Positions 41,388 to 51,029 of a stretch of DNA of 64,000 bases are shown here, in pieces; the first letter of the stretch is position 1, and each line of letters starts with the position of its first letter. A program made the translations under genes and the position numbers. The notes under the pieces were generated by a model, which saw only the letters and a program-made list of their open reading frames with translations, was not told the DNA's origin and did no database searches. The stretch lies in contig NZ_JAPLET010000022.1 in assembly GCF_026391055.1 (NCBI RefSeq), forward strand, positions 434,001 through 498,000. Reading direction: 5' to 3'. Source of the stretch: Spirosoma sp. Lineage in GTDB: Bacteria > Bacteroidota > Bacteroidia > Cytophagales > Spirosomataceae.

Positions 41388-42314
41388 TTAGTTAACCTTC
41401 TGGTACTCGCCTTCCAACTGAGTTTGTTGCGCCACCGGGAGTTCGCCCATTAGTATTTCGTGCATATTCCGGCGGATTGTCTGCGAGATTTGATTGAGCG
41501 GTAAATCATTACAGTCGAGTCCGAAAGGTTCTTCTATTTCATCGCCAATCATTTCGACACCGAGCAGGGCATAGGCGGCTAGTATAGTTGCCAGAATCGT
41601 GAAATAAGCATACGTTTCGACCAGCACGAGGGGCATTATCAGCAGATACAAGGTGATAAACAGCTTGATGAAAAAGCTGTAAGAGAAGGGAATAGGCGTG
41701 TTTTTTATTCGTTCGCAGGAGCCGGTAATATCCAGAAAAGCCTGGTGATAAATGCGGATGGTAATCAGGTCGCCGTCGGTCAGAACGCGCTGCTGTTTCA
41801 GTTTCTGCAAACGGCGCATCAAAAGGGCGGCAATTCGGCTCGGAACGTGTTTGGACTGGGCCAGCGCTTTACGATCGTTTCCGCCGGTCTCCTCCAGTTC
41901 CGTTATGTTCACGCCGGTTCGCAGGTGCCCCTTGAGCGCCACTGCGAAATTGGATAACGCCCGGGCAAAGAACTGCCTGTTCTCCCGGTCGGTATCCGGT
42001 AGAAGGGCATCCATCATCACGGCAAAATTACGGCTATAATTGACCAACATGCCCCACTGCCGACGACCCTCCCAGAATCGGTCATATGCGGTGTTGGTTC
42101 TGAATACCAGTAGTAAACTTAATAGAATCCCCAGCAGTGAGAAGAAGGTGCCGTCGATCGGTAAATCGATGTTGACTTTGTGCTGGTCAATAAAAGTAAC
42201 GAGTGCCCCATATGCGCCTACCAGAAGAACACGACGCAGAAGGACCCGGATAACATAGCTGGTATGAAAATGTCGAAGCGCACCAAGCCAATCTTTAGCG
42301 TTATAAATAACCAC
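41388..42314 (-). CDS. Bestrophin-family channel protein
   Basis: A 308-residue protein with the bacterial bestrophin pattern: VIYNAKDWLGALRHFHTSYV at the N-terminus, GILLSLLLVFRTNTAYDRFW and EGRRQWGMLVNYSRNFAVM, and the C-terminal VEMIGDEIEEPFGLDCNDLP. Bacterial homologues form pentameric ion channels. The start codon is GTG at 42314; there is no ATG close to the conserved N-terminus. It is convergent with the symporter gene, with only 10 nt between the two stop codons. Confidence 0.92.
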   Translation of the reverse strand: MVIYNAKDWLGALRHFHTSYVIRVLLRRVLLVGAYGALVTFIDQHKVNIDLPIDGTFFSLLGILLSLLLVFRTNTAYDRFWEGRRQWGMLVNYSRNFAVMMDALLPDTDRENRQFFARALSNFAVALKGHLRTGVNITELEETGGNDRKALAQSKHVPSRIAALLMRRLQKLKQQRVLTDGDLITIRIYHQAFLDITGSCERIKNTPIPFSYSFFIKLFITLYLLIMPLVLVETYAYFTILATILAAYALLGVEMIGDEIEEPFGLDCNDLPLNQISQTIRRNMHEILMGELPVAQQTQLEGEYQKVN

Positions 42315-42509
42315 AATTTAACGAGAGTAAGTGAGTGAAAGTCCAGATTGAACTGGAGTAACTAAGTTACAAATCAGCCATTTACGAAAGGATGAATATG
42401 TTATTTATCGCTTAAGCGGGCCTTTTTTAGATTTATTTTGAGAATAAGTTAAACCATTCGTGGGCGAATTGTTCAAAAGGACAAATACAACCTGAAACAG
42501 TTCACTACC

Positions 42510-43028
42510 ATGAAAAAATTACTGATCTCAGCTGCCGCATTCGTTGTCTTACTCTCCACCAGTGCTTTAGCTCAACGGTACGGCTACCCTTCGCCCAATC
42601 CCAACTACCCATCGCAGCCGGATTATAACCGGCAGCCAGACTATAACCAGAACCGGAATTATCCGGGTTATGGTCAGCAAAGTTATAACTATGACTATGA
42701 CGATTACCAGTTTGATCGGCATCTGGAGTGGTGGGACCGGGAGCTAAATCTAACCCGTCGGCAGGAACGCGAAATTCGAAGAATCCGCGAGCGGTTCACA
42801 CAGCAAACACAAACCATCGATGTCCGCGACCCGCGCCAGCGGGATTTCTTCCGGCAGGCCAGACAACGCGAATTTATCGACATGATGGCCGTTCTGGGGC
42901 CGCAGCAGCGTGACCGGGTTATTGAGCGGATGCGGCCTTACGAGCGTATGGCCGACCGGGGACGTGGGTACGGTAACGGGGGCTACGGAAATAATCGGGG
43001 ATCAGGAAACAGACCATTCAACTATTAA
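42510..43028 (+). CDS. Spy/CpxP-like periplasmic protein with Tyr/Asn/Pro-rich repeats
   Basis: A 172-residue protein with signal peptide MKKLLISAAAFVVLLSTSAL. After it come short repeats of the NYPxxPDYNxQPDYNQN kind (residues 25-65), then a helical charged region LEWWDRELNLTRRQEREIRR and EFIDMMAVLGPQQRDRVIER that follows the LTxxQ spacing of Spy/CpxP chaperone-like proteins, and a Gly/Tyr/Asn-rich tail. It is likely exported and may respond to envelope stress, but the similarity is limited to the helical part. Confidence 0.72.
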   Translation: MKKLLISAAAFVVLLSTSALAQRYGYPSPNPNYPSQPDYNRQPDYNQNRNYPGYGQQSYNYDYDDYQFDRHLEWWDRELNLTRRQEREIRRIRERFTQQTQTIDVRDPRQRDFFRQARQREFIDMMAVLGPQQRDRVIERMRPYERMADRGRGYGNGGYGNNRGSGNRPFNY

Positions 43029-43049
43029 TTTAAAGAAGGGAGAGGAGTA

Positions 43050-43080
43050 AACGGTCGGCCATTTTGGCTGGCCGTTTTTT
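43050..43080 (+). terminator. Rho-independent terminator of the Spy-like gene
   Basis: AACGGTCGGCCA (43050-43061) and TGGCTGGCCGTT (43065-43076) form a 12-bp stem with two G-T pairs and a TTT loop, followed by TTTTG. It starts 21 nt after the stop codon. Confidence 0.85.
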
Positions 43081-43181
43081 GTTTGTCCACTCAGCATTTT
43101 TTGCAACCGTCTGTAAGACAAAGGCCTGTATAATTCACGCTAGTTTCGTATTTTTCGGGGAAACTCATTTGACAAACTGGT

Positions 43182-45311
43182 ATGTTAATCCCTCAAATCA
43201 AGAAGACTGGCGTTATGCTGGCGATCACTGCTACCGCAGTGTTGGCACAGCCTTCGCCCCAACAACCTAAGATGACCCAAAATCCATTTCTCACGTCGTA
43301 CACAACACCGCACCAGACGGCGCCGTTCGACAAGATCAAAAATGCTGATTACCTCCCCGCGCTTAAAGATGGTCTGGCACAAGGCCGCAAAGACGTGGAT
43401 GCAATCGTTACTAATACGGCCGCTCCAACCTTTGAGAATACCATCGTTGCTCTCGAACGTGCGGGCGATTTAGCCGGGAAAGTAACATCGGTGTTGTTTA
43501 ACCTGAACAGTGCTGAAACAACGCCCGAACTTCAGAAAATTGTGAAGGAAGCGTCGCCCCTGTTGAGTGAGTATGGAAACGACATTACCCTGAACGCCAA
43601 GCTTTTTGCCCGAATTAAAGCGGTATACGAGCAACGTGCCAAGCTGAAACTTGACCCGGAAAGTGCTATGCTGCTCGAAAAGACGTACAAACGTTTTTCG
43701 CGCAATGGAGCTAATCTGGATGATAAAGGCAAAGAACGTTTGCGGGCTATTGACAAAGAACTGTCGCAACTGTCGCTTCAATTTGGTGAGAATGTCCTGA
43801 ACGAAACCAACGAATACATGATGGTCGTAACGGACGAGAAAGACCTTGCCGGTTTGCCCGACTTCGCGCGCGATGCCGCCAAAGCAACGGCTAAACAGAA
43901 GGGGAAAGAAGGCTGGGTATTCACCTTGCAGGCCCCGAGCTATGGCCCTTTCATGCAGTATGCCGACAATCGGGAACTACGGAAAAAGCTATACCTGGCT
44001 TCCAACGGTCGTGGTTTCCACGGCGATAAAAACGATAATTCAGCGATCATCAACAAGATCGTAAACTTACGCTACGAGCGCGCTAATCTGTTGAGTTACA
44101 AGACCCATGCTGATTTTGTTCTGGAAGAAAGTATGGCCGGTTCGAGAGATAAAGTCCAAAGTTTCTTGGATGAACTGGTATCGTATGCCCGTCCGGCAGC
44201 CGAGCGCCAGCTTGTGGAACTAACGACCTACGCCAAAGCTCATGGTTTCCAGGATGATAAATTGCAGGCCTGGGACAGCGGTTACTATTCTGAAAAGCTG
44301 AAGAAAGAAAAATACGATCTTGACGACGAAACGCTCAAACCGTACTTCAAACTGGAAAACGTCCTGAATGGCGTCTTCACGATAGCGAACAAGTTATATG
44401 GTGTCACCTTCAAGGAGCGTACCGATATTCCGGTGTACAACCCGGAGGTGAAAACCTTCGATGTTTTCGATAAAGACGGCAAATTTCTGGCGGTTTTTTA
44501 CGGCGATTACTTCCCACGGGCGGGCAAACGGAGTGGTGCCTGGATGAATGATATCCAGGGACAGAAAATCGAGAACGGAACCAACATCCGGCCGCATATC
44601 GTTAACGTCTGCAACTTCACCCGGCCAACGGATACCAAGCCTTCGCTGCTGACATTCTACGAGGTGACAACCCTCTTCCACGAATTCGGACATGGCTTGC
44701 ATGGTATGCTGGCGAATGGTAAATACGAAAGCCTAAGTGGCACTAGTGTTCCCCGCGATTTCGTTGAGTTACCCTCGCAGGTGATGGAAAACTGGTGTTA
44801 CGACCCCGAAGCGCTTAAGCTTTTTGCGAAACACTACCAAACCGGTGAAGTGATTCCCAATGAACTGATTGAGAAAATCCGCGCCAGCCAGAACTTCATG
44901 GCGGGTATGGCAAACCTGCGTCAATTGCGTTTGGGGCTGATCGACATGTATTATCACGGGCAAAAACCTACGGGAGAAACAATCTCGCAGGTTGAAGGTC
45001 GGGTGGATTCCGTTGCGAACCTGTTCCCGCACGTGGATGGGGTAGCAATCAGTCCGGCTTTCTCGCACATTTTTGCGGGGGGCTACTCGGCCGGTTATTA
45101 CAGCTACAAATGGAGTGAAGTGCTGGACGCCGATGCTTTTGAGTTCTTTAAAGAAAAAGGTGGCCTCGAAAACAAAGCTGCCGCCGACAGTTTCCGGAAG
45201 AACGTACTGGAAAAGGGTGGCAGTGAAAAACCTATGGAACTCTACAAAAAATTCCGGGGCCGCGAACCATCGCCCAAAGCCATGCTCCGGCGCAGTGGAT
45301 TGATATTGTAA
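43182..45311 (+). CDS. M3-family zinc peptidase (oligopeptidase/dipeptidyl carboxypeptidase)
   Basis: A 709-residue metallopeptidase. The zinc motif HEFGH lies at His500-Glu501-His504 in VTTLFHEFGHGLHGMLANGK. FVELPSQVMENWCYDPEALK supplies the third ligand region, and SHIFAGGYSAGYYSYKWSEV is the conserved substrate-binding loop of the Dcp/OpdA group. The N-terminus contains a hydrophobic stretch (GVMLAITATAVLAQP) that could be a signal peptide, so the enzyme may act in the periplasm on short peptides. It is monocistronic, with a strong terminator at 45326-45362. Confidence 0.94.
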   Translation: MLIPQIKKTGVMLAITATAVLAQPSPQQPKMTQNPFLTSYTTPHQTAPFDKIKNADYLPALKDGLAQGRKDVDAIVTNTAAPTFENTIVALERAGDLAGKVTSVLFNLNSAETTPELQKIVKEASPLLSEYGNDITLNAKLFARIKAVYEQRAKLKLDPESAMLLEKTYKRFSRNGANLDDKGKERLRAIDKELSQLSLQFGENVLNETNEYMMVVTDEKDLAGLPDFARDAAKATAKQKGKEGWVFTLQAPSYGPFMQYADNRELRKKLYLASNGRGFHGDKNDNSAIINKIVNLRYERANLLSYKTHADFVLEESMAGSRDKVQSFLDELVSYARPAAERQLVELTTYAKAHGFQDDKLQAWDSGYYSEKLKKEKYDLDDETLKPYFKLENVLNGVFTIANKLYGVTFKERTDIPVYNPEVKTFDVFDKDGKFLAVFYGDYFPRAGKRSGAWMNDIQGQKIENGTNIRPHIVNVCNFTRPTDTKPSLLTFYEVTTLFHEFGHGLHGMLANGKYESLSGTSVPRDFVELPSQVMENWCYDPEALKLFAKHYQTGEVIPNELIEKIRASQNFMAGMANLRQLRLGLIDMYYHGQKPTGETISQVEGRVDSVANLFPHVDGVAISPAFSHIFAGGYSAGYYSYKWSEVLDADAFEFFKEKGGLENKAAADSFRKNVLEKGGSEKPMELYKKFRGREPSPKAMLRRSGLIL

Positions 45312-45325
45312 AAATAGGCTTACGC

Positions 45326-45362
45326 AAAAAAGGGGCTGCCATTCATCGGCAGCCCCTTTTTT
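45326..45362 (+). terminator. Strong Rho-independent terminator of the M3 peptidase gene
   Basis: AAAAAAGGGGCTGCC (45326-45340) and GGCAGCCCCTTTTTT (45348-45362) are perfect complements, 15 bp including the A/T flanks, with loop ATTCATC. The A and T runs would let it work in both directions. Confidence 0.95.
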
Positions 45363-45372
45363 ATGGGTAATA

Positions 45373-45417
45373 GTTATTGGTTAATGTGTTATTCCTTCCG
45401 AATCAATAACCAATAAC
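45373..45417 (-). terminator. Hairpin after the AraC-type gene
   Basis: GTTATTGGTTA (45373-45383) pairs with TAACCAATAAC (45407-45417), seven bases from the AraC-type stop codon. It is built from the TTATTGGTTA word and lies next to the strong bidirectional terminator at 45326-45362. Confidence 0.55.
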
Positions 45418-45423
45418 CAACGA

Positions 45424-46344
45424 CTAATTAAACGATTGTCTAAACTCCAGGGGCGATATGTGCGTCTTGCTTTTAAACAGTTTGTTGAACGATTGCGGGT
45501 ACTCAAAGCCAAGCTGATACGCAATTTCACTGACGGATAAAGAGGTTGTTGACAGTATCTCTTTCGCTTTGTCAATCAGCTTGTTGTGAATATGCTGTTG
45601 GGCGCTTTGGCCCGTAAGCTTCCGTAGCATATCGCTCAGATACGTGGGCGAAAGATGGAGTTTCTCAGATAAGTACTGCACCGTCGGCAGGCCCTGTTCC
45701 CGAACCTGTTCATTGTCAAAATAATCAGACAGCAGAACCTCCAAATTCGTCAGCAGATCGTGACTGGCGTTTTTACGGGTAATGAACTGCCGGTTGTAAT
45801 ACCGGTTGGCATACGTGAGCAGGACGTCAATATGCGACACGATCACATCCTGACTATAACTGTCAATCACAGACCGATACTCCTGCTCGATCGTCTGCAT
45901 GATCGAGTTGATCGTCATCTCTTCTTTATCGGAAAGAAAAAGAGCTTCATTGACCGCATACGAGAAAAAGCCGTGTTCTTTGATGCTTTTGGCTAACGGA
46001 TAATTTTGGATAAAGTCCGGGTGAATCACCAACCAGCAGCCCGTAAGCGCCATGCCGTCCGGAGTGACCGTCGATATGACCTGCCCGGGAGAGAAAAAAG
46101 TCATTACTCCTTCGTCGAAATCGTAGTAGTTCTGCCCGTATCTCAACTTCCCCGTAAAATCCTTTTTGATGCAGATCGAGTAAAAGTTGTAAACTACACT
46201 TTTCAGTGTCTCATCGAAATGGCACTTAACGTCGGCCAGATTAATGACGCTCACACATGGATGCTCTGGTTTGGGCAAACCCAACAGGCGGTGCAACTCA
46301 GAAATGGAATTGATTATGTATGGGGAAGTCGTCTCTTTTCTCAT
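45424..46344 (-). CDS. AraC-family transcriptional regulator
   Basis: A 306-residue regulator. The N-terminal two thirds form a cupin-like sensing domain (YYDFDEGVMTFFSPGQVIST is the visible strand pattern). The C-terminal AraC domain has two helix-turn-helix units: LSEKLHLSPTYLSDMLRKLT and VSEIAYQLGFEYPQSFNKLF, ending in the typical FKSKTHISPLEFRQSF. It lies 18 nt downstream of the aldo/keto reductase gene on the same strand, so it is probably co-transcribed and may control it. Confidence 0.92.
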   Translation of the reverse strand: MRKETTSPYIINSISELHRLLGLPKPEHPCVSVINLADVKCHFDETLKSVVYNFYSICIKKDFTGKLRYGQNYYDFDEGVMTFFSPGQVISTVTPDGMALTGCWLVIHPDFIQNYPLAKSIKEHGFFSYAVNEALFLSDKEEMTINSIMQTIEQEYRSVIDSYSQDVIVSHIDVLLTYANRYYNRQFITRKNASHDLLTNLEVLLSDYFDNEQVREQGLPTVQYLSEKLHLSPTYLSDMLRKLTGQSAQQHIHNKLIDKAKEILSTTSLSVSEIAYQLGFEYPQSFNKLFKSKTHISPLEFRQSFN

Positions 46345-46362
46345 CTGTAAACGTATTGAACG

Positions 46363-47379
46363 CTATTGATCGATCCACTGCATACCTGCCGCATCATATC
46401 TGTCGCCCGTCGACATACCTAACGGAACAATGGACTCCAGACGTTCCATCTCATCGGCCGTTAACGAAACGCTGGCAGCTGCAATATTCTGCTCCAGGTA
46501 CGAAACCCGCTTAGTACCGGGAATGGGAACAAATCCTTTGGCTATTACCCACGCGAGCGCTAGTTGGGAAGGCGTCATGTCCTTTTCGTCGGCCAGTTGT
46601 TTGATTGCTTTTACCAGGTCGAGGTTCCGGTAAAAGTTGTCACCCTGAAACCTGGGAATGCTGCGCCGGAAGTCATCGGCCGGAAAGTCGTCCGGGCTTT
46701 TAAAGGTCATATCGCCCGATAGAAACCCGCGTCCCAGGGGGGAATACGCGATAAAGCCAATACCAAGCTCTTGTAGCGTATCGGTAATGCCCGCTTCCTC
46801 TGCTGTTCGCTCAAACAGAGAGTACTCCGTCTGTACGGCGGTTAGCGGGTGAATTTGATGGGCTTTTCGGATGGTTGCCGACGACACTTCCGACAGGCCA
46901 ATGTACCCGACTTTCCCTTCTTTCACCAGATCAGCCATAGCGCCTACCGTTTCGTCAATGGGTGTATTGGGGTCCAGGCGGTGTAAATAATACAGATCGA
47001 TGAAATCGGTGCCCAGATTTTTCAGGGAGCGTTCAACGGCTTTTCTGACATAGGCAGGCTGCCCGTTGAACTGCCAGGTAAGTTGTTCATTGTCGTCAAT
47101 TTCAAAGCCGAATTTGGTCGCAATGATGTAGCTGTTCCGGTTGCCCCGGATGGCTTTAGCAATTAGCCGTTCATTGGCCAGCGGGCCGTACAGATCGGCG
47201 GTGTCGAGGAAGTTGCCGCCTAAATCCAGCGACCGATGAATAGTAGCGATAGCTTCCGACTCGTTCGCTTTCCCATAAATATCGGCTCCTGCAATCTGAG
47301 TCATGCCCATGCAGCCCAGACCTATGTTGGGCACTGCAAGGCCCTGACTTCCTAAATTAACTGGTTGAATCTTTTCCAT
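46363..47379 (-). CDS. Aldo/keto reductase
   Basis: A 338-residue TIM-barrel reductase. LGLGCMGMTQI-type N-terminus, FLDTADLYGPLANERLIAKA with catalytic Asp and Tyr, IATKFGFEIDD with the Lys, and FIDLYYLHRLDPNTPIDETV with the active-site His; GIGFIAYSPLGRGFLSG and VPIPGTKRVSYLEQNIAAA bind NADPH. This matches the YakC/AKR13-like group that reduces aldehydes and ketones. First gene of a pair with the AraC-type regulator. Confidence 0.94.
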   Translation of the reverse strand: MEKIQPVNLGSQGLAVPNIGLGCMGMTQIAGADIYGKANESEAIATIHRSLDLGGNFLDTADLYGPLANERLIAKAIRGNRNSYIIATKFGFEIDDNEQLTWQFNGQPAYVRKAVERSLKNLGTDFIDLYYLHRLDPNTPIDETVGAMADLVKEGKVGYIGLSEVSSATIRKAHQIHPLTAVQTEYSLFERTAEEAGITDTLQELGIGFIAYSPLGRGFLSGDMTFKSPDDFPADDFRRSIPRFQGDNFYRNLDLVKAIKQLADEKDMTPSQLALAWVIAKGFVPIPGTKRVSYLEQNIAAASVSLTADEMERLESIVPLGMSTGDRYDAAGMQWIDQ

Positions 47380-47504
47380 AACCTGCCTACTCGTTGTTTA
47401 AATTTCTGTCACAAAGGTCAGGGCGAGCAAAAATCAAACAGTAGCCAAATTGAGGAATGTTGTATCCGGATTTTGGTCCGGAGAAATCAAGCACCATAAC
47501 GTGG

Positions 47505-47551
47505 TTTAACAGGCGAGGGAGATTTTATCAAAACCTCCCTCGCCTGTTAAA
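47505..47551 (-). terminator. 17-bp perfect hairpin after the glucosidase gene
   Basis: TTTAACAGGCGAGGGAG (47505-47521) and CTCCCTCGCCTGTTAAA (47535-47551) are exact complements, ending one base before the glucosidase stop codon. The loop holds ATTTT/AAAA, which can extend the stem. It separates the glucosidase from the aldo/keto reductase pair. Confidence 0.85.
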
Positions 47552-47552
47552 T

Positions 47553-50231
47553 TCACTTTTCCGTTCCTACCGCCAATTCCTGCGGTTGGGTCTGGTACTT
47601 GTAAAGGTACTCGATCAGGTCGGCGACGAGGCCCGTCCAGCCGGTTTGGTGGCTGGCGCCAAGGCCCATGCCATTGTCGCCGTTGAAGTATTCGTAGAAG
47701 AGATACAGATCCTTGAAATGCGGGTCGTTTTGCATCTTTCTGTCGGCGCCAAAGGCCGCAATACGCCCTGAATCGTCGCGCCGGAAGATATTCAGCAGCC
47801 GTTCGATCACGAGAAGCGTTGCTTCTTTCACGCTCATGATATGGCCCGAATGCGTAGGGTATTCTATCTCGAAATCGTCGCCGTAATATTGGTAAAACTT
47901 CAGCAGCGAGTCGATGAGCAGAAAGTTTACCGGGAACCAGATGGGACCGCGCCAGTTGGAGTTACCCCCGAACATGCTCATCTCCGACTCGGCTGCTACG
48001 TAACGAACCTGGAAAATCTCGCTGTTCAGTTCAAACTGATACGGTGTTTTCTCGTGGTATTTCGATAACGCCCGAATCCCGTAGTCTGACAGGAATTCGG
48101 TTTCGTCGAACATTCGTTTCAAGATCATCTTCATACGGTGTCCACGGAGCAAGCTCAGCAGGTGCGTTTCGCCCTTACCCGGCTCGTGCCAGCGCGAAAC
48201 GAGCGAGGCCAGATCTGGCCGGTTGGTCAGCACCCATTCCACCCGGCGTTTGAAGTCGGGCAGTTGCGAAAGTAGTGACTCGTCCAGAATCTCTACGGCA
48301 AAGAGCGGGATGAGCCCTACCATCGACCGAATTTTCAATAGCCGCGCGTTATGGTCGGGCATGTGCAGCACATCGTAATAGAACTGATCTACCTCGTCCC
48401 ACAGGCTGATGTTCTGCTTGCCGAGGTTGTTCATAGCCGATGCGATATGGAGGAAATGCTCGAAAAACTTGCTGGCCATATCCTGATAGGAGGGGCGCGT
48501 GAGCGAAATCTCGCAGGCAATTCGGAGCATGTTCAGCGTATACATGGCCATCCAGCCCGTACCATCGGCTTGTTCAATGCGTCCGCCCATCGGTAATGGC
48601 TGGCTCCGGTCAAAAACCCCGATGTTATCCAGCCCCAGGAAGCCCCCGCCAAAGATATTATTGCCCGAAACGTCCTTCCTGTTCACCCACCAGGTGAAGT
48701 TCAGCAGCAGCTTGTGGAAGACCCGTTCCAGGAAGTTTACATCCCCAACGCCATTTTGCTCCTTGTCGATTTCATACACTTTCCAGGTGGCCCAGGCATG
48801 AACTGGTGGATTTACATCGCTGAAATTCCATTCGTAGGCCGGAATCTGGCCGTTTGGATGCATGTAATATTCGCGCAGGATTACCGCCAGTTGCCGTTTA
48901 GCGAAATGAGGGTCAAGTCGGGCTAGGGTTAGGGTATGGAAAGCCAGATCCCAGGCCGCAAACCAGGGGTATTCCCACTTGTCGGGCATCGACAGGATGT
49001 TGGCGGTGTACATATGCCGCCACGTTTCATTGCGGGCGTACACCCGTCCCTGAAACGGTACCGGCATTTTGGGGTCGCCTTTTAGCCATTCATTGACATT
49101 GTAATAGTAAAACTGCTTGCTCCAGAGCATGCCCGCGTAGGCTTGCCGCTGAATGGCGAGCAGTTCAGTGTCCTGTACATTCTTCTGCAAATCGGCATAA
49201 AAGGCGTCTGCTTCATCAAGCCGGTTTTTCCAGATGTCGTCGAAATCCTCAAACGGGCCGGTCAATGTTGTTTGATCACTGAAGCGAAGCCGAACGCTCA
49301 CACTTCCGCCTGCGGGTACCAGGCGCGTATATTGCGCTGAGGCTTTGGTGCCGATCTGGTTTGGGTTGATAAAGCTTTTCTTACCACCCGAAACGATGTA
49401 ATTGTTTATGCCGTCTTTGGTGTATTTCGATACGTTTGGCCGTCCGTAGAGTCGTTCAGAGTTCGTGTCGTTATCGCAGAAAAGGAGCGCATCGGCGTCT
49501 TCGCAATAGAGTTTATATTTGCCTAATTGCCTGTGATTAACCTCAATCTGATTATTGGCAATGCCGTTGAGCATGGGCCGGGAATTGTACTGCTCGTAGC
49601 CCCACGACCAGGTATTACGAAACCAGATGGTCGGCAACAAGGTGAGGGGAGCCTCCGAAGCCGAGCGGTTATGGGCCGTAATTGTAACCAGCCAGTCGTT
49701 CTGATCAGCTTTGGCATATTCGATGAAAATGTCGAAATATTCGTCTTTATCGAAAATACCCGTGTCGGTCAGTTCAAATTCGGGTTCCTGCCGATTTCGG
49801 CGCGACGATTCGATAACCAGCCGGTTGTACGGAAACTCCTGCTGTGGGTACTTGTACAGCATTTTCATGTACGAATGCGTTGGGGTACTGTCGAGATAAT
49901 AATACAGTTCCTTTACGTCTTCGCCATGATTGCCCTCGGGTCCGGCCAGACCGAAAAGACGCTCTTTCAGAATATTATCTTTATGGTTCCAGAAGGCCAG
50001 AGCAAAGCAAATGTGCCCTTTATTGTCCGAAATGCCACCAATGCCTTCTTCTCCCCAGCGGTAAGCGCGGGAGCGGGCCATGTCATGACTGACAAAGTTC
50101 CAGGCATCTCCATAGGGACTATAATCTTCACGGACCGTGCCCCAGGCTCGTTCGGAGAGGTAAGGCCCCCATTTTTTCCAGCCTTTGTTATCGGCTCGTT
50201 CGTAGATGCGTTCGCGTTCAGCAGTAGGCAT
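47553..50231 (-). CDS. GH63-like (MGH1 domain) glucosidase
   Basis: An 892-residue protein without a signal peptide. The start is MPTAERERIYERADNKGWKK followed by WGPYLSERAWGTVREDYSP, the standard opening of bacterial mannosylglycerate-hydrolase-like GH63 proteins. The (alpha/alpha)6 barrel region includes WEYPWFAAWDLAFHTLTLAR with a catalytic Asp candidate, IPAYEWNFSDVNPPVHAWAT, GGRIEQADGTGWMAMYTLNM and FGGNSNWRGPIWFPVNFLLI. It probably hydrolyses alpha-glucosidic bonds in compatible solutes or short glucans. The length is normal. A TATCTTTG -7 box lies about 60 nt upstream, and a perfect hairpin follows the stop. Confidence 0.92.
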   Translation of the reverse strand: MPTAERERIYERADNKGWKKWGPYLSERAWGTVREDYSPYGDAWNFVSHDMARSRAYRWGEEGIGGISDNKGHICFALAFWNHKDNILKERLFGLAGPEGNHGEDVKELYYYLDSTPTHSYMKMLYKYPQQEFPYNRLVIESSRRNRQEPEFELTDTGIFDKDEYFDIFIEYAKADQNDWLVTITAHNRSASEAPLTLLPTIWFRNTWSWGYEQYNSRPMLNGIANNQIEVNHRQLGKYKLYCEDADALLFCDNDTNSERLYGRPNVSKYTKDGINNYIVSGGKKSFINPNQIGTKASAQYTRLVPAGGSVSVRLRFSDQTTLTGPFEDFDDIWKNRLDEADAFYADLQKNVQDTELLAIQRQAYAGMLWSKQFYYYNVNEWLKGDPKMPVPFQGRVYARNETWRHMYTANILSMPDKWEYPWFAAWDLAFHTLTLARLDPHFAKRQLAVILREYYMHPNGQIPAYEWNFSDVNPPVHAWATWKVYEIDKEQNGVGDVNFLERVFHKLLLNFTWWVNRKDVSGNNIFGGGFLGLDNIGVFDRSQPLPMGGRIEQADGTGWMAMYTLNMLRIACEISLTRPSYQDMASKFFEHFLHIASAMNNLGKQNISLWDEVDQFYYDVLHMPDHNARLLKIRSMVGLIPLFAVEILDESLLSQLPDFKRRVEWVLTNRPDLASLVSRWHEPGKGETHLLSLLRGHRMKMILKRMFDETEFLSDYGIRALSKYHEKTPYQFELNSEIFQVRYVAAESEMSMFGGNSNWRGPIWFPVNFLLIDSLLKFYQYYGDDFEIEYPTHSGHIMSVKEATLLVIERLLNIFRRDDSGRIAAFGADRKMQNDPHFKDLYLFYEYFNGDNGMGLGASHQTGWTGLVADLIEYLYKYQTQPQELAVGTEK

Positions 50232-50291
50232 AATGAGTAGCTAATGTCAATTTTACGGTGGTTGAGTGGTGAACTCGGTAAGTTTAACTAT

Positions 50292-50299
50292 CAAAGATA
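50292..50299 (-). promoter_or_regulatory. Candidate -7 box TATCTTTG for the glucosidase gene
   Basis: The plus strand reads CAAAGATA, so the minus strand reads TATCTTTG, an exact match to TAnnTTTG. It is 60 nt before the ATG at 50231. It is also inside a small dyad (ACTATC/GATAGT). No clear -33 TTTG was found. Confidence 0.4.
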
Positions 50300-50728
50300 G
50301 TAGGCGTGCCGGGTATGTACGAGAAAATTCTTTTGTACTTTACCGTTTACTTCAGGTAATTGTTTGGCAAAATCGATTAAAAATATTCATTATTCTTTAT
50401 AAAGAGACATAGTTCAGAATATTAATATGAATATTGTGTCAAAAAAGTTGGTTTTGTACTGCCAGTTTAGACTCTCCTTTTTTATGGTTTGTCACGGTCA
50501 GGCTATAGATCAACTGGAGAGAAATAGGTTTATTTTTTTTACGGAGGCCTTCCGTCTTAAAACATGGCGATACTACGAAGTGGCTTTCCAGCCTTTTTTC
50601 AAGATTACCTTCCTTGGAAGTTTGTTTATAAGTTAGTGGGATTGAGCTACTAATAGGTACCTTCATAACCCCTAAACCAATAACTCAATACTACTAACCA
50701 GAACTAAATTATTTACCGTTTTTACAGC
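50300..50728. other. AT-rich intergenic stretch, no supported gene
   Basis: This space precedes the glucosidase (leftward) and the VF530 gene (rightward). A 69-codon plus-strand frame at 50427-50636 and a 75-codon minus-strand frame overlap here, but both have unlikely composition (Phe, Leu and Cys runs, no domain) and oppose each other. I see only promoter-like A/T-rich sequence. Confidence 0.5.
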
Positions 50729-50947
50729 ATGAATGCGCAACCTAACAATCCACTGCACGGCAAAACACTCGAAGCTATCCTGACCGATTTAGTTGCTCAT
50801 TACGGTTGGGAGCGGCTGGCTAGGAAAATCAGAATCAACTGTTTTGTGAGCAATCCAAGCATAAAATCAAGCCTTACGTTTCTTCGTAAGACCGACTGGG
50901 CACGGAAACAGGTAGAAGAACTCTATCTCGAAATGACTGAACATTGA
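50729..50947 (+). CDS. VF530/DUF2132-family small DNA-binding protein
   Basis: A 72-residue protein with the whole family pattern: [60 protein letters not shown]. Length and motif positions match the family exactly. VF530 proteins are small helical proteins reported to bind DNA. It stands alone and ends at a convergent hairpin (50993-51013). Confidence 0.93.
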   Translation: MNAQPNNPLHGKTLEAILTDLVAHYGWERLARKIRINCFVSNPSIKSSLTFLRKTDWARKQVEELYLEMTEH

Positions 50948-50992
50948 GACGCTCAAATTTAACTACCTGGTCAATTAGCCACTATGGCGGCT

Positions 50993-51013
50993 CAGACAGC
51001 ATCCTGCTGTCTG
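50993..51013. terminator. Hairpin between convergent VF530 and TlpA-like genes
   Basis: CAGACAGCA (50993-51001) and TGCTGTCTG (51005-51013) form a perfect 9-bp stem with a TCC loop, in the 82-nt gap between the two stop codons. No T tract on either side. Confidence 0.6.
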
Positions 51014-51029
51014 CTACTAAATTGAAGGG

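Noticed and set aside
43064-43270. 68-codon plus-strand frame ahead of the M3 peptidase
   Set aside because: It begins inside a terminator and overlaps the true peptidase start in another frame.
48044-50240. Long plus-strand frames (up to 237 codons) opposite the glucosidase gene
   Set aside because: They mirror the codons of a gene with clear family motifs on the minus strand and have no family pattern of their own.
50427-50666. Opposing 69- and 75-codon frames in the gap before the VF530 gene
   Set aside because: They overlap on opposite strands, are rich in Phe, Leu and Cys from A/T runs, and show no domain.
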